A stretch of DNA of 64,000 nucleotides, from contig CANUEZ040000179.1 of the NCBI GenBank assembly GCA_948099385.1, positions 12,232,001 through 12,296,000 of the forward strand, in the 5' to 3' direction. Positions 1 to 11,850 of this stretch are shown here, piece after piece. The DNA comes from Fasciola hepatica. Taxonomy: Eukaryota > Platyhelminthes > Trematoda > Plagiorchiida > Fasciolidae. The stretch's first letter is position 1; each line of letters starts with the position of its first letter. Made by a program: the position numbers and the translations under genes. The notes under the pieces are model-generated. The model was not told where the DNA came from. It saw nothing but the letters and a program-made list of their open reading frames with translations, and ran no database searches.

Positions 1-3000
1 GACAATATTTCACTCTGTTGACCAGAAAAAAAAACATCAGACTTACCACTCTCATCAGATGTGGATCAAAGCCCTATCAATGTATTTAACGAGACTAGGA
101 CGAACTAACTGATAAATTATGCACCCCAATCGCGTCGCTGATGAACCAGTACCGAACTAAATTCTTTCATGTCGGTTGGGAAATAACGTATACACAGCTC
201 TTTCACCATGTGTAATAATCGGTGTCAAGTGTGCCATGTTATCGTTTTTAGCGGATCTCTGAAGTCGATCCACTGAACCTCCAGTTGTAGTGTCGACGGC
301 GAAAGTCGCTAATGAGAAATCATGTGTAGAAGCTTGATGCTAACCGGTTTGGCAGTAAGGCTACCGTACGTTGCTGAATTAAAGTCGAATACCCGCATGA
401 CTCGCTAAACCATGGTGGTAATAACCGACTGAATGAATCATCAGTCAGCCGATCGATGAGGTCACATGACCTTAAAATGTCCTAGTCCCTACTTACGATC
501 ACCACCCTTGTACTGGCACTCTGATGATTTGTGTAGGTCCGGTAATTGTCCAGTTTTAGCAAACGCTCAGCAGTACTTTACTACTTAAGTCTGCACTAAG
601 TATATCACGCATTATCAAAGGAAGTAAACCAGGGCTTTGGGTTTGAGGACAGAAAAAGCATTTACTCCCCCCCCTCCCCCTTCTTCTTCTTCACTACTTT
701 CGATTGCTGCTTAAAATCAGGAAAACTTTGCATCGCGTGTTATCGAAAACACAAGCCAGAAATTCGACACTACTATTTGATCGAACCATCTATGCTGAAC
801 GGCATATTGCGTTTTGTCAATCGAAAGCGCAAAGTGTTTTTTAATTATTCGAACAACTGATTACGAGGAAAGGGATAATGAAAACCAATCAAACCAAAAA
901 AAACTAATTTCTATGACTCTGTTTGTTTTAAAGCATTCCTCTCCCTGTATGATTGTTTGAAGGAAAAAACACGGGATAGATTCATTTTGTGTTGTCAACT
1001 CACTTCTCTTGGAAGCCTTGAAAAACATGGAGTGTACTTAGTTGGATAGATTCGTAATCATGTCGGAATATAAAAGAAATGAATCCATCGGAAAATGGCC
1101 ATTCTGTGCTCGTATAACAGCAACGTTTGTTTAAAGCTAAATTTAAATGGGTGCTAAACTGTTAGGTGTTTGTATTTAACACCGGTCAATAAAAACCAAC
1201 CCAGACAGCTCAGCCGACGAACACAAATCTTGTTCAAGATTCCGAACCGATGATAATTCTTGACAAGTCTCCGTACACGCCTTCTCAGTGATCAGTATTT
1301 GTGCGTTGGAATCGCGTTCTAATTAGTCATGCGGATTGACTACTGTGATTCTCTGAGGGGCGCTGTGGACCGATTTTGCACCTGTACTGTATTGAGTTGA
1401 TGGGAAGCCATGAAAAGATGTATCTGTACTTGTACGTTTATTTCTACAGAATATAGATATTCCTATTTGTTCTCATTCAATATAATCAAGCTCGCATGTG
1501 CAAGGAAGGGTGATTCTTTTACTCATTTCACGTTTCCCTCTGATGAAAGAACAATATTGCCCGCGTTTGAGAATAACTCAATCTGCTATACAGCAATACA
1601 GGGATTGTTCAAATCTTAAGTGAATTGAATGAAATATTGACAGTCACGCATGATTCATGCGTCCGTCCGCGTATTAGATCACACCGCTCAATTCCGTTCC
1701 AGTATACCACGAAAAAAGCCGGCTTGGTGTTCAGAAATTGAGAGAGAGAGAGCATGACAAGTGATCAGACCGCGCAGTACGATCGCTAACCAAACCACTT
1801 TTCCCCCCAGTGTCTGAATGCAAGAGGTTTCTCAATCGGACACACGCACGCTTGCGCACACTCACATGCACACAAAAACACGCGTGTTGGTGTACAGTAA
1901 TGCGTAGTCTAAGTAAAATAGCAAAGTGTGACATACAAAAGCAGACAGCGAGTCAGTGATCAAGTCATCCAGTCGAGCCCAGACGCGATACGAAAAGCTA
2001 GAAGTATTTGGTGGGGGAAAACAATCTGACTCGGTTTTATGCATATGAAGAGAAAATCTGTACAACGGCATGCACGCAAGTTCAAGCCGGTTGACAAAAT
2101 CTATCCTCCCCCCGGGTGAAAAAATTGAAAGACTTGTTCATCTGGTTGGGGAGGCCTTCTCTAGTATACTATTATAATTCGAAGACTGTAGGAACAGCAA
2201 CAGCAACAACAACAAACGAAACAACAACAGGTTCTTGATCGACGCTGGCGGTGACATGGAATTCTACTCGTATCACGTCAAACTCAACTCAGCTCGACCC
2301 CACCCCACCCCTACCCAACCCACTTCCATACACAGACACACATACACACGCTACGCACACACAGATGCATATGGATGTTGACAGCGATGAAATGACAACC
2401 GCAAGTTGCCTGAGAAGAACATAGACAGTCATCATTCATCATCGTGCCCATCATTATGCTTGTCGAGTTTGGAAGCAATACTGATACAGTAAACAAATTG
2501 GATTAACGGTACGCTCTTCTCACATCCTTTGATGCGGTGTGTCTACTGACGTCCGTGCGCAGTATGTGTAAAATGAATATTTCGTTGCATGTTTACCACA
2601 TACAAATCAGGAACTATAAGAGCTTCCAAGATTGACGTGCGCATGTAGTGTGCTTGTAGTAACAGAGGCATCCTGATCTGGACAGAAAAAGATTGGTTGT
2701 TTGAACAGGGGAGTGCGAATGTTCGATCTGGTTTATCATCAAAGAAAAATTTGTTTCATTCACTGGGGTTCACGAGGACGGTTATTTTTTCATTAAAAAT
2801 CAACCTGAATTCGGGGCCTGGGGAAGATTTGTTGTACAATTACCAGCTCATTTCCCATTCCCTTCTCCGCCCACTGAGTATCGTCGGTCAGCATGTTTTG
2901 GGGGCGTTCGTGGGTGACTCTCCTTATGCTATCTTCTGTGCCCTACCGCCGAGCTTGTTTAGTCTAATTCTAATTACCACGCTGATGCCGTGATTGATCA

Positions 3001-6000
3001 TCCCGAAGGAATACGATTTTGAATTTTCTTCAATTTTATTTTGATATTGAAGGAAAATAGCAAGAATGCGGAGGCAAGGATGGATTGGGTATGAAATCAT
3101 GCATTATGCAGCATCAACTGTCCACTGAAAACCATGGAAGCTGTCGTATTCTGCAGGGAACTGAGTAAGAACGCCGGATGCTGAAAGACAAACCACTTCC
3201 TAATAAATTAAAATGTCCCGTTACTCGAATAGATCACGTAGCTGAGCTGTGTAAGGTATTTCAGCATAATTTCCACGTTTCACTTAGACCGATACGGAGA
3301 ATTCTTTTATTGCCTAGAGAACAACGAGTTGTTAACACCCAGAAGAATGCTAAATTATATTTTGTTGACGCTAAATAAACCGATGAGAGCCAGTCCGGAT
3401 AAACTGGCAATTAGGTGTTCGACTCACTGCCATTTGTTCAGTGTTTCTATCTCAATAAGGGCTCGTAGGATATGCACTGCGGCTGATTTTTCCTAACAAG
3501 ATATGAAACAGCTGTGCAGTGCTTTCATGATTTCCAAGGAAGAATTGAGCTTTGATACTTCTTGATGAACGATTTCGCGAATATTGGGAACATGCAAGAT
3601 TTGGTCCGCAGTCAATATTGCTTGACTTTTAATATAGTTCTGGTTTCTTTTGTAATGCAATTCACGTGTTGTTCAAGAACTCGTGATCGCTAAAATTGGG
3701 TTTTGGGGAATCTAAGTTTCCATCGCCTAGCAATGCAACTTAAATTATGTCAAGTATCCGGTCACTTCTTCATGGCTACATTGCTTTTATTTTCCACTTT
3801 CATGGTTCGATCAGTCCGTAATCGAGAAGACAGCAGGTGATAGTGAAGGTTATTAGTTGTCCGATGGCAATGTAATTAGCTTTGTTCATGCGAATTATCA
3901 TTTACCCCGTGTCAGTCAGCATCATGTCGATATTTTCGTTCGTAATGAGTGCTTTCAGTGTTTTGCGATTTGCTTTTAAAAGTCTAAAACAACGAAGATG
4001 AAGGGGAGCTTGCAAAAACAATAATTACCTGGGCCATGAAGTCCACGGGAATACAGGACAATTTTGATGCTTCCTGCACAGTCAGATGCGCGGCCTTATT
4101 AAAAGAACTAAATTTTATCAACCTTACAGTTGAAACCACAAGGTGAAAACCAAATGGCTGTAAAAGCAAAGCTGAAGCCACAACCGGAGTGTGATAGCTG
4201 TAGCTGAATAACTGGCTAGAGTCAAGTGTATTTCACCGAGTGGATTGGGATATTCTTTGGGATTTGAGCTCATCAATAATGGGGACTGTCCAAATGTGAG
4301 TTATGCACCCGAGGATTTACTACTACGACCCTCGAGAAAGCGTCTGTTCCGATGGAGATTGCTGAGACAACGGAAACAGGCAACCAAGTAGTCGACTGAG
4401 TCGATCCATTATTAGCCACGGGTGGAAAATTGAGCAGTGGCTATTTTCAGAAAACCGGGTCACAGAAGAACCCTCTCAGTCAGAAATAAGATCTAGATGA
4501 GAAGTTTTAGAGCAAGCCTCCGACCAAGACAATCGGATTAGCAGACCAAGACAGAGGTGGAGAACAACACGCCAAGTACGGGGAATCACGTGATGGAAAT
4601 GGAGCTGAAATGCTGACACAGCATGGGGATTAATTTCGGTGTAGTGCAGACTTGAAAAGGGGATATTTTCACCGGCCGTACTTTTATTGTCGTCTAAAAT
4701 CGTCTGGCTTATTAAATACAACTGTCTCACATGTTTTGTCTTCCCGCGATTTCCAGTTGGGTATTAAGTAAACTTCCAAAACCGCACATCTGTTAAAAAT
4801 AATCTAGAAGGAATCCACTGGACTGCAAGCTTACTGGGATAACGTGACTAAATGGAGTTCTATGAATTTCTGATGATGATCAACCTGCTGAATCAAGGAA
4901 AAAACGTTTTGAATTTCTTACAGCTCATACAGATTAGGCTACAGGAAATTCCATTTTATCGTTAGTCCAGTGTACAGAACTGGCTGTACACATTTTGAAT
5001 CCACTATACGTTTCAGGAACTTTGTGATACGTCCAAAACTAACCAAAGTTTCACAAGGATAGCTTGATAGAGGTGAATTTTAAACCAATTGACCTTTAGT
5101 CTTTTGTCAAGTTACCGCTAGATTCCGGTTTGGCATTTACCGTTTTCTCAGTAAGTCGGTTAACTGGTGCAAAGGTCCATCGACCGAGGCGTGTGATACT
5201 GGAATAAAGCGCGACTGATCTCTCCCATTCAGTATTCTTATTCAGTCGAACCCATCGTGTTGTGTGTGGAGTATTCAATTTTGCATTTTCTCATGTGTAC
5301 CGCAATGAGAAATAAAATATTCTGGTATGGTGCAACTAAATCTAAGTATCACCACAACTGACCAGTCATTAGAATAACGGCAAACTGGATAACCCAAATA
5401 AAGTATGCAACTTTAAGTTTAGGAGATGAAGTCCAAAATGGTATAGAATACTACGGTGAAATATGTGACAGCTGTAATAAGACAAGATATGATTTCCTCT
5501 GTTCGAAGCAGCGAACCTAACTGATAATTCAATTTAGTAAAATAGTATTTAGGAAGTCGGCACTTCAGCAATTAGGGCAGAGTACTCTTCTGCTGTGTGT
5601 GTCGAAATGCACACCGTAAACCGGACTAGAGCCGAAGAATACTCGTATGTGTCAAGAGTCTGTCAAAACAGTCTTTTTCACTACACAGTTTGATAGACAC
5701 AGAACAAATACACACCGCAGGGGGCACTGGAAGGACATGACACGGTTCGTGATTTTCGAATAATAGCACTTACGACCATATCATCTAATCTTGCTAGGCT
5801 GAGGGTACAATCATCCAACCCGATTTCAACATTGTCGTTAATCTTTTTGATAGGCGATTATTAAGAACGACTGTACCCTTGGTCAAGTGGCTTCCTGTCA
5901 CGGAAGATTTGTGTCGTGCGCAGAGCGGGAAGGGTTGCTCAAAATACCAAATTCCCAACCAGTGTTGGATAATGGGTCGATTCTGGAAGGCGGTGTGGAT

Positions 6001-6970
6001 CTTTGGATAGAAATGAAATAACCACGGGCTCGGGATTGTCGTAATCTTTCGGTCTCCGTACCGGTTTAATTGTAATTGAATTCGTTGTAACTTCGAGTGA
6101 AGTCACCAGTCGCACCTCTCTTCAAACACAGATGCGTGACTAACTTGACTGCCGTTACTCGTTCCATCACTTTCTCCTTTCAGTTCTGTATTTCAACAGC
6201 AGACCAAATTTGTCATTGTCTAGTTCCTCCTTCAAATACGGAACTCATCACCCCTTACTCACATCGCACAGTTACTATCGTAGTACATTGACATGCCGGG
6301 CAAACTTTCCCCTTCCACACGGGTCCTCTTATAGTCTACTGCACTAATCAATGAGAACTCCGCTCATCCGTGACAAAAGCTAACAGTGATAATGCAGGTT
6401 ATTACGGGGTTGGAAGATTTCATGAGCAGTTGACAAATGACGGCTGTCAAGCTAATCTCGCATCTGGGTTTAGAGAGCGGCGCGGTTGATGGCTTCACTT
6501 GAAGTTACAACTGCTTCGTCTGAAGCCAGAAATGGTATAGATCTGAAAATTATGTTTTCGGGAATCGGGTGTGACCAGAGTTTGCGAGAAAGACGCGACT
6601 TATTAGTATTATTTCTCAGTGATAAACTAGCTCGGTTGTGTCCCTGGCACAGTCTCCAAGTATGTTTTCGACAGTGCAAAAGATGTGTCATATCCTGACC
6701 TATAAAGATTGGAGAGATGAACAAATTATCTAAACAAAGATTCATCAATCCCACACACTACTCGCAAGTAACTGCGTGATACATATGCCAAAAATGTGAT
6801 GCAGGTTTAAAATGGGGGGATGTGTTCCCCATCCTGTTGAGTAGACCTGCCTTGGTGGGAGGCATTCACTTGGAGTTAACGGGGCAAGTACCGTGTCTCC
6901 ATTCGAAGCTGTCGGGCATCTCTGGTTGTCATCGAGGTCGACATTTGAACAAGCTTACCTTGGCTATTCG
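1..6970. other. Gene-free stretch, no supported gene
   Basis: No open frame here shows a recognisable domain, splice-bounded exon or coding-like composition. All frames are short and interrupted, as expected by chance at about 43% GC. Visible low-complexity pieces are a C/T-rich tract near 666-692, a short GA run at 1739-1753, a CAA-rich patch at 2193-2230 and a C-rich tract at 2297-2320 that would be G-rich on the minus strand. A small inverted repeat (GCCAGT...ACTGGC) lies near 3390-3412. The stretch is most simply intron or intergenic DNA. Confidence 0.5.
2297..2320 (-). other. G-quadruplex-capable tract (minus strand)
   Basis: Three CCCC runs followed by a CCC run lie within about 24 bases, separated by one or two bases. 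The minus strand therefore has four G-runs with very short loops, which fits the G3+N1-7 quadruplex pattern. No promoter or gene is visible beside it, so any role is unknown. Confidence 0.35.
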
Positions 6971-6975
6971 GATCA

Positions 6976-7196
6976 GCCCGGACGAAAGCCGGGTGGCGCA
7001 GTAGTGACACACACCCCTTCGAGGTGAAGGGGTTCGGGTTCAAACTCTGGGTGTGGCAGAGGATATGCACCACTGATGAGCTCTAACAAGAGCGAAGCTC
7101 AAGTCTGGTGCTTCCAAGTGCAGGTTGGTCAGATGAACTGAGTTTTGTGAGTGAAAGGTGGTATCCAAAGCACAGTCAGCTAAACAAAAAAAAATT
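6976..7196 (+). mobile_element. tRNA-derived SINE carrying a hammerhead-like module
   Basis: The head is tRNA-like. A box-A-like segment lies at 6994-7006 and a box-B-like GGTTCAAACTC at 7037-7047, the usual internal RNA polymerase III promoter arrangement. A hammerhead-like fold follows at 7067-7111, and the element ends in an A-rich tail at about 7182-7196. Two more copies with the same order are at 45638-45920 and 62012-62230. Schistosome SINE-like Sm-alpha repeats combine a Pol III promoter with a hammerhead in the same way, so this looks like an analogous fluke family. The exact 3' end is uncertain. Confidence 0.65.
7067..7111 (+). ncRNA. Hammerhead ribozyme-like motif in SINE
   Basis: Stem I is GCACCA (7067-7072) paired with TGGTGC (7106-7111), a perfect 6 bp. 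The conserved CTGATGA is at 7073-7079. Stem II is GCTCT (7080-7084) with AGAGC (7089-7093), a perfect 5 bp closed by an AACA loop. The third core strand is GAA followed by G (7094-7097) instead of GAAA, and the expected cleavage would follow the C of GTC at 7105. The base that normally pairs with the U of the cleavage triplet is therefore changed, so activity is doubtful. Fold and order are otherwise those of a type I hammerhead with a short helix III. Confidence 0.65.
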
Positions 7197-7199
7197 ATC

Positions 7200-10100
7200 T
7201 GCTCCTTCTATCTTTACAGGAAGTCTTTAGTCTTCAATTCTCTAGGCTGTGGCGTACACGTCACTAACCATCTCTCCCCCCCCCCCCCCCGATTGAGAGA
7301 GCCTCGATTTTTTCTCACTTTGGCTTGGGGAGCTTGACAAACTGATCAGAATTATCCATGCGTGCATGCGTACGAGGGTGCGTACGCCTGGGTGGACCGA
7401 TTCGTATGCTTGTGTGCATAGAACCTGTTTTGAATCTCTCATCTCGACGAATGCTTCAAACTAAGTCTATTAGGCCGAGGCACAGTTAAATGAAAAACTT
7501 GCTGTTGATCGACTGGCTTGTTTTGCACATCCATCATTACAAATATGCGCGTGTGTCCGTGCGTGTGTGTGTGCGTGCGTGTCTCTGATTTTGAAACCGG
7601 GCATGTTCAGGCTCCGAGGATCAATGGGGTTTCCTTGACAAGGAGGCTGATCCGCTGTCATACTCATTCACTGAGCACCAAGCCGTCTGTGTTTTCATAA
7701 TATACTGGAACGAAACTGAGCCATGTGATCTGGTACGCTGCCAGATTTCACATGTGAGCAATATCTTTATCGCTGTATCGCTGATTGAGTTAATCACGAA
7801 TATGGACAATATCGACGTTCTTTTATCAAGGCGCACAGTGGGACGAGTAAAAGAAGCCCCTCCCCTTAAAAACGCACACGTGCGCTGGATTTTGTTGGAA
7901 GAGAACTAATGGAAATACCCGTATTCTGCAGACCTAAAGTAACAAACACAGACCTGTCTTTTCGTCACTTTTCAACAATTCAATGCGGCGTATGTGCAAA
8001 ATTGATCCACACCGTTCCTGGAGGAAGGCTACAATCAACAGTATCCACGTCGAGATGATTTTGTGTGTAAACAGAATAATCACTTGATTTTTCAGTCCTC
8101 TCTCTCTCTCTGAATATGCGTGTGTCTGTGTGTTTATCTTACCATCCCATTGACCCCTACCTGAAGAGGCTGTAGTGTCTTGGTGAATTATTCAGATGAA
8201 ATACAATGAGGCAACACTTTTTCTAAGGGTACTAATTTCCGAGCTATCCCATCTGTCGAATTCCCGGAGGAAAGCATTCGGCCATAGGCAAACTGAATAA
8301 CTGACAACTGAGAAGACAGCGTGAGCAACACTATCTGTTCAGCTATTCATGCATTAGCTCCCACTTTGTTCGCAAGTTCAACAAGTGACTACAACAGTCA
8401 GTTTAGAAACAGAAGGAAGAGGGGATCCAAGAGTTCGTCAGTGTCGGACACATATCAACTTTTTTTCTGGTGTAATTGCGTTGTTGCTTTTCTCCAGCTC
8501 TTGATTACATCACACTTTGTGACCTAAATTGACCTATATCCATGCACAAGCTTGTAAATGTATAACTAATAAAGTGATTCCTTCGCTTAAACTATTTTCT
8601 TAATGATCGATGGGGATCTTTCGTGATTTAACACTTAGGCAAATATCCCTTCTTGAAGTATTCCACCATTTCTATGGAAGTACAAAAGCATCCCTAAAAA
8701 GATGCAATGCGATTGCAGGGCCACTTTGATCACAAAGAACTAGCCTATGACTATCCCGTGACCGACGGATATTAGATCTAAGGTTCGAGTCACCATGATA
8801 CCATTTATGGTATGCATGTGTTACTGAAAAAGATGAAACACCGAATTAATTTTCTTCTAATTGGTTTGATTTCCGATTGAAAACTTACAGTTCACACCAA
8901 GTAATTTACCGGGCAAACAGGTGTACCGTAGCCAAATTTACGGTGGGGTCAAAAAGCATCATTGATTAGGAAATAGATCTTGCTTATTTTTCCGTATCAT
9001 AGTACCGATAAGTAATACTGATAAGTCAAGGAGAGGGGAATATCATTATTAAAGCTTCCACTCTATCATCTAATTGATAGACAAACACAACGGAAATCTC
9101 TGGACGGAAGTTACGGCCAAGAAAAGACTGCCGATTGGGGAAAGTGCGCGACAGAGGCATGATTCTGACTGGGGACATTCAGGGTCCAAATTTCATCGCA
9201 GTTCACTTGGTGGGGACAGTCGTGAAGTAGTTAGTATTGTCCAAGGTGTAATCTACACCCACAAGTGTGGTCGGATAAGTGGTTTATTTTTATTGTGTTG
9301 AGTCACGTGGATATTTTGGAACTCGAAAGAGCTGGACCGGCTAGCTACACTTTACGGGATTCAATTAGTCCTTATGTAAGATAACCGGAGTGAGATTGTA
9401 GTGACCTGGAGGTGACTGAGTTTGCATGTGCAAATTCACGAACAAAAAATATTGTAGATAAACAAAACTATTTGGGGTTTAGTACAGTTAACGAATGAAT
9501 CCTGGGAAAATCGTGTCGAAGCATTTTGCAAGGTGTATAACACCTAGGTGAGGGCTTGGTAGATGACCGCTAGGCCCGTGTGTATCTCGGTAATCCTCCA
9601 TCGACGGCCAAAACTGACTGTAGCATTGACACATTGTACCCTGGCAACTGATGTCACGTGAAACTCATCAGGCTAGTGGTGGCCGGCTCGCTGTACGCTC
9701 CTAATTATATCGAAGACTCAGTTGGGCAGTTCCCTTTTGGAAAGGGGGTAGGAATTGCCATAGTAACGTGTAAATGACTGAGTATGCATATGTAAATTCA
9801 CGAGTAAAAATTGTTGTAGATTAACATAACTAATCAGCGCTTAGCTCTGAGCAGTTTATATGTTGTTTGATGGCACAGGGTCGTTTGCTGTAACGGCTAC
9901 TGATTTCCGCGAACCGGAAAACACATTTTTGACTACATTGCGGATGACTGAAACTTAGCTCACTTAGGTGGCCTTGCTTCCGGCGTCACTCTGCCATCTA
10001 AAAGTGTTTGACAAAATGCAGTTGCACTACAATTGTCCTACACCTCTCCCACTGACTTTACCGTTTCTTGGCATCCTTTGGAACCTCCGGCTTGTTGCCC

Positions 10101-11090
10101 GTCTCTTAGACCATTCTTGGAATCTAGTTAGTCTCTGGTATTTCGGAAAACTGAAAGATAATGAATGATTCTCGAGTGAATTCCTTGAATGGGCAGTCTG
10201 TTTTTGCCGTCGAGTGCATGCGAAATTAAATAAAAAGAAATTAGATCATTATGAGTAACTAAAAACTTGATCTGCGGTTTTGCTAAGCAATGAGTCAATC
10301 AGCTGTGAGAATTACGGAATGGTGAGTGGTTTTATTCTAGGCCAGCTCCACGCCTATATAACCACAGCAAATCCGCGACAAGCAGACGACATCCTTGGTC
10401 CAACTGATGCACTGACCGCAAAGTGGATGGAAACGAGGTTTTTAACTCTTTCTCGCCATTCATTATCATCAGACATGAGCAAAAAAGAAGCCGCGGAGGC
10501 CATAGCAACCCGAGTGTGAAAAACTAATTTCCAAAACCAGTCATTCTTCTATGAGCATCTACCGGATCTCTGGTCCTGCCTTTTTCGTGATAATGTTTGT
10601 GCCGGACGTCATTCTACTGGTTGAAATTCCGACTTTGAACCAAGCTTGATTCCACTTCTTCGGCTTTCCACATACCTTTCTACCTGATCCCCGAAACCAT
10701 CTCCAGTGTTGCTACCACCGATTGTGTTTGCTTTTATTCAGTAACCTGGGTCAACTGGATACACTCGTATCCGACCCGCCCCCACTCCCAAGTACGTATC
10801 TGTTTATCCACTCCCACCGTGTCACACCTTTTCTAGTCTCGAGTCTCTCTCTGTTATCTACTTCCACACCAATTTATTCGTTCACATTCTGTAAGGTACG
10901 TATACTAGCCCAAGTTTTCGTATCACCTATTTCTTTCACCAATATCTGTCCTCGGTTCGTGTGTTGACCACATCTGTCGTCTCACTTTTCAGGAAACCCC
11001 AGTTCCTAACTGATATTACCCCCTATGCAACCTATCTTTCCCGTGGTGTCTCCAAGGTGTTTCATGTCTGTCTGATCAAACTCTCGTACT
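7200..11090. other. Gene-free stretch with simple repeats and a weak direct repeat
   Basis: No supported gene. The stretch holds a 15-base C run at 7276-7290, GT-rich microsatellite DNA near 7551-7583, and a degenerate direct repeat of about 70 bp (9413-9482 and 9775-9844). A possible box-B-like sequence (GGTTCGAGTC) near 8783 has no convincing partner box A. Open frames have no recognisable domain. Confidence 0.45.
9413..9844. repeat. Degenerate direct repeat, copies 362 bp apart
   Basis: A segment of about 70 bp starting TGACTGAG at 9413 recurs at 9775 with about 80% identity. The two share TGACTGAGTxTGCATxTG, AAATTCACGA, TTGTAGAT and ACTA. The same orientation at a fixed spacing suggests two ends of one old insertion or two monomers of a longer repeat. 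No coding potential is seen between them. Confidence 0.5.
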
Positions 11091-11091
11091 C

Positions 11092-11273
11092 ACCTATTTC
11101 CATGATTTTCTGATCAGCTCTATGCACGTTCACTCGCGTCACTCATTGAGCCTTTCGTGTGCTTCATCTTACCATTTTGCTTACCTATTTCCATGACTAT
11201 CTGATCAGCTCTATGCACGTTCACTCGCGTCACTCATTGAGCCGTTCGTGGGCTTCATCTTACCATGTTGCTA
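11092..11273. repeat. 91 bp tandem duplication (two copies)
   Basis: Positions 11092-11182 and 11183-11273 are near-identical head-to-tail copies differing at only a handful of bases. Both contain CTGATCAGCTCTATGCACG and CGCGTCACTCATTGAGCC. High identity suggests a recent duplication. It ends about 120 bp before the hammerhead repeat on the minus strand. Both copies are open in one frame for part of their length but encode nothing recognisable. Confidence 0.85.
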
Positions 11274-11379
11274 ACCACCCCCACAGTTGTTCCTGTCGTC
11301 GTCATTACTAGTTGGTGTTGAAATACTCATATTCATGATTCTTATACACTGTTGTCTGTTCAGTGAACGTTTACGTTGA

Positions 11380-11596
11380 TGTAAGCTGTATGGTATTGGA
11401 TCTGGACGACAGGACAAAACTCCCCCGGAAGCACACGACCGGTTTCGAGGTCGATACCGCTCATCAGGTGTGCTTACCCGGTACTCACCTGACCAACCGT
11501 CTTCATGCTTGAGCACCCCGCGTTAGGTTCATCGCCTTAATCTCATTTGAATCTCGAGGAGTTTGCATGGACGATGAGCCCATTTTTAGAATCACA
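11380..11596 (-). mobile_element. Hammerhead-repeat monomer, minus orientation
   Basis: Read on the minus strand, this runs from the shared motif TGTGATTCTAAAAATGG (about 11595) through the ribozyme (11475-11429) to a GTTTTGTCC-containing 3' part ending near 11393. It aligns along its length with the repeats at 44771-45069 (minus) and 32930-33135 (plus). It abuts an oppositely oriented monomer at 11597, giving a head-to-head inverted pair. The size and architecture fit short hammerhead elements of animals (retrozymes) or terminal repeats of Penelope-like elements. It encodes no protein. Confidence 0.65.
11429..11475 (-). ncRNA. Type I hammerhead ribozyme, copy 1
   Basis: On the minus strand, stem I is AAGCACAC with GTGTGCTT, a perfect 8 bp (11468-11475 with 11429-11436). 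CTGATGA is at 11467-11461. Stem II is GCGGT with ACCTC around an ATCG loop (four pairs and one C-T mismatch). GAAA is at 11446-11443, followed by CCGG and TC, with predicted cleavage between 11437 and 11436. Helix III is only CCGG without a proper loop, as in the minimal type I hammerheads of animal retroelements, which are thought to act as dimers. All invariant core bases are present. Of the three copies this has the strongest stem I. Confidence 0.85.
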
Positions 11597-11850
11597 GAAA
11601 ATTTTGTCCCGTCGTCCTGATACAATACTATACTACTGACATCAAAAAATCAAAACCTAGGACAGTGCATCTTCTTCCTGAAAGTTAGCCAAATAACTTT
11701 CCGAGAATCAGCTTGTGATTCTAAAAATGGACTCTTCGTCCGCGCACGCTCTTAAGGAGTCAAATGAAATTAGGGTGATAAACGTGTATGCTGTTCAGTG
11801 TGTCAGGCCCGAACGAGGTCCGAAGTGTATCGGAAAGTCGATACGCCATG
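11597..11850 (+). mobile_element. Hammerhead-repeat monomer, plus orientation, decayed ribozyme
   Basis: The segment starts with AAAATTTTGTCC, matching bases about 12 nt downstream of the ribozyme cleavage site in the other copies. It then follows the unit order, including ATACTACTGAC and the TGTGATTCTAAAAATGG block (about 11713-11730), and continues to about 11790 before similarity fades. The ribozyme core expected at its end is no longer recognisable. With the minus monomer next door it forms an imperfect inverted repeat (for example 11571-11595 against 11711-11742). Confidence 0.5.
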
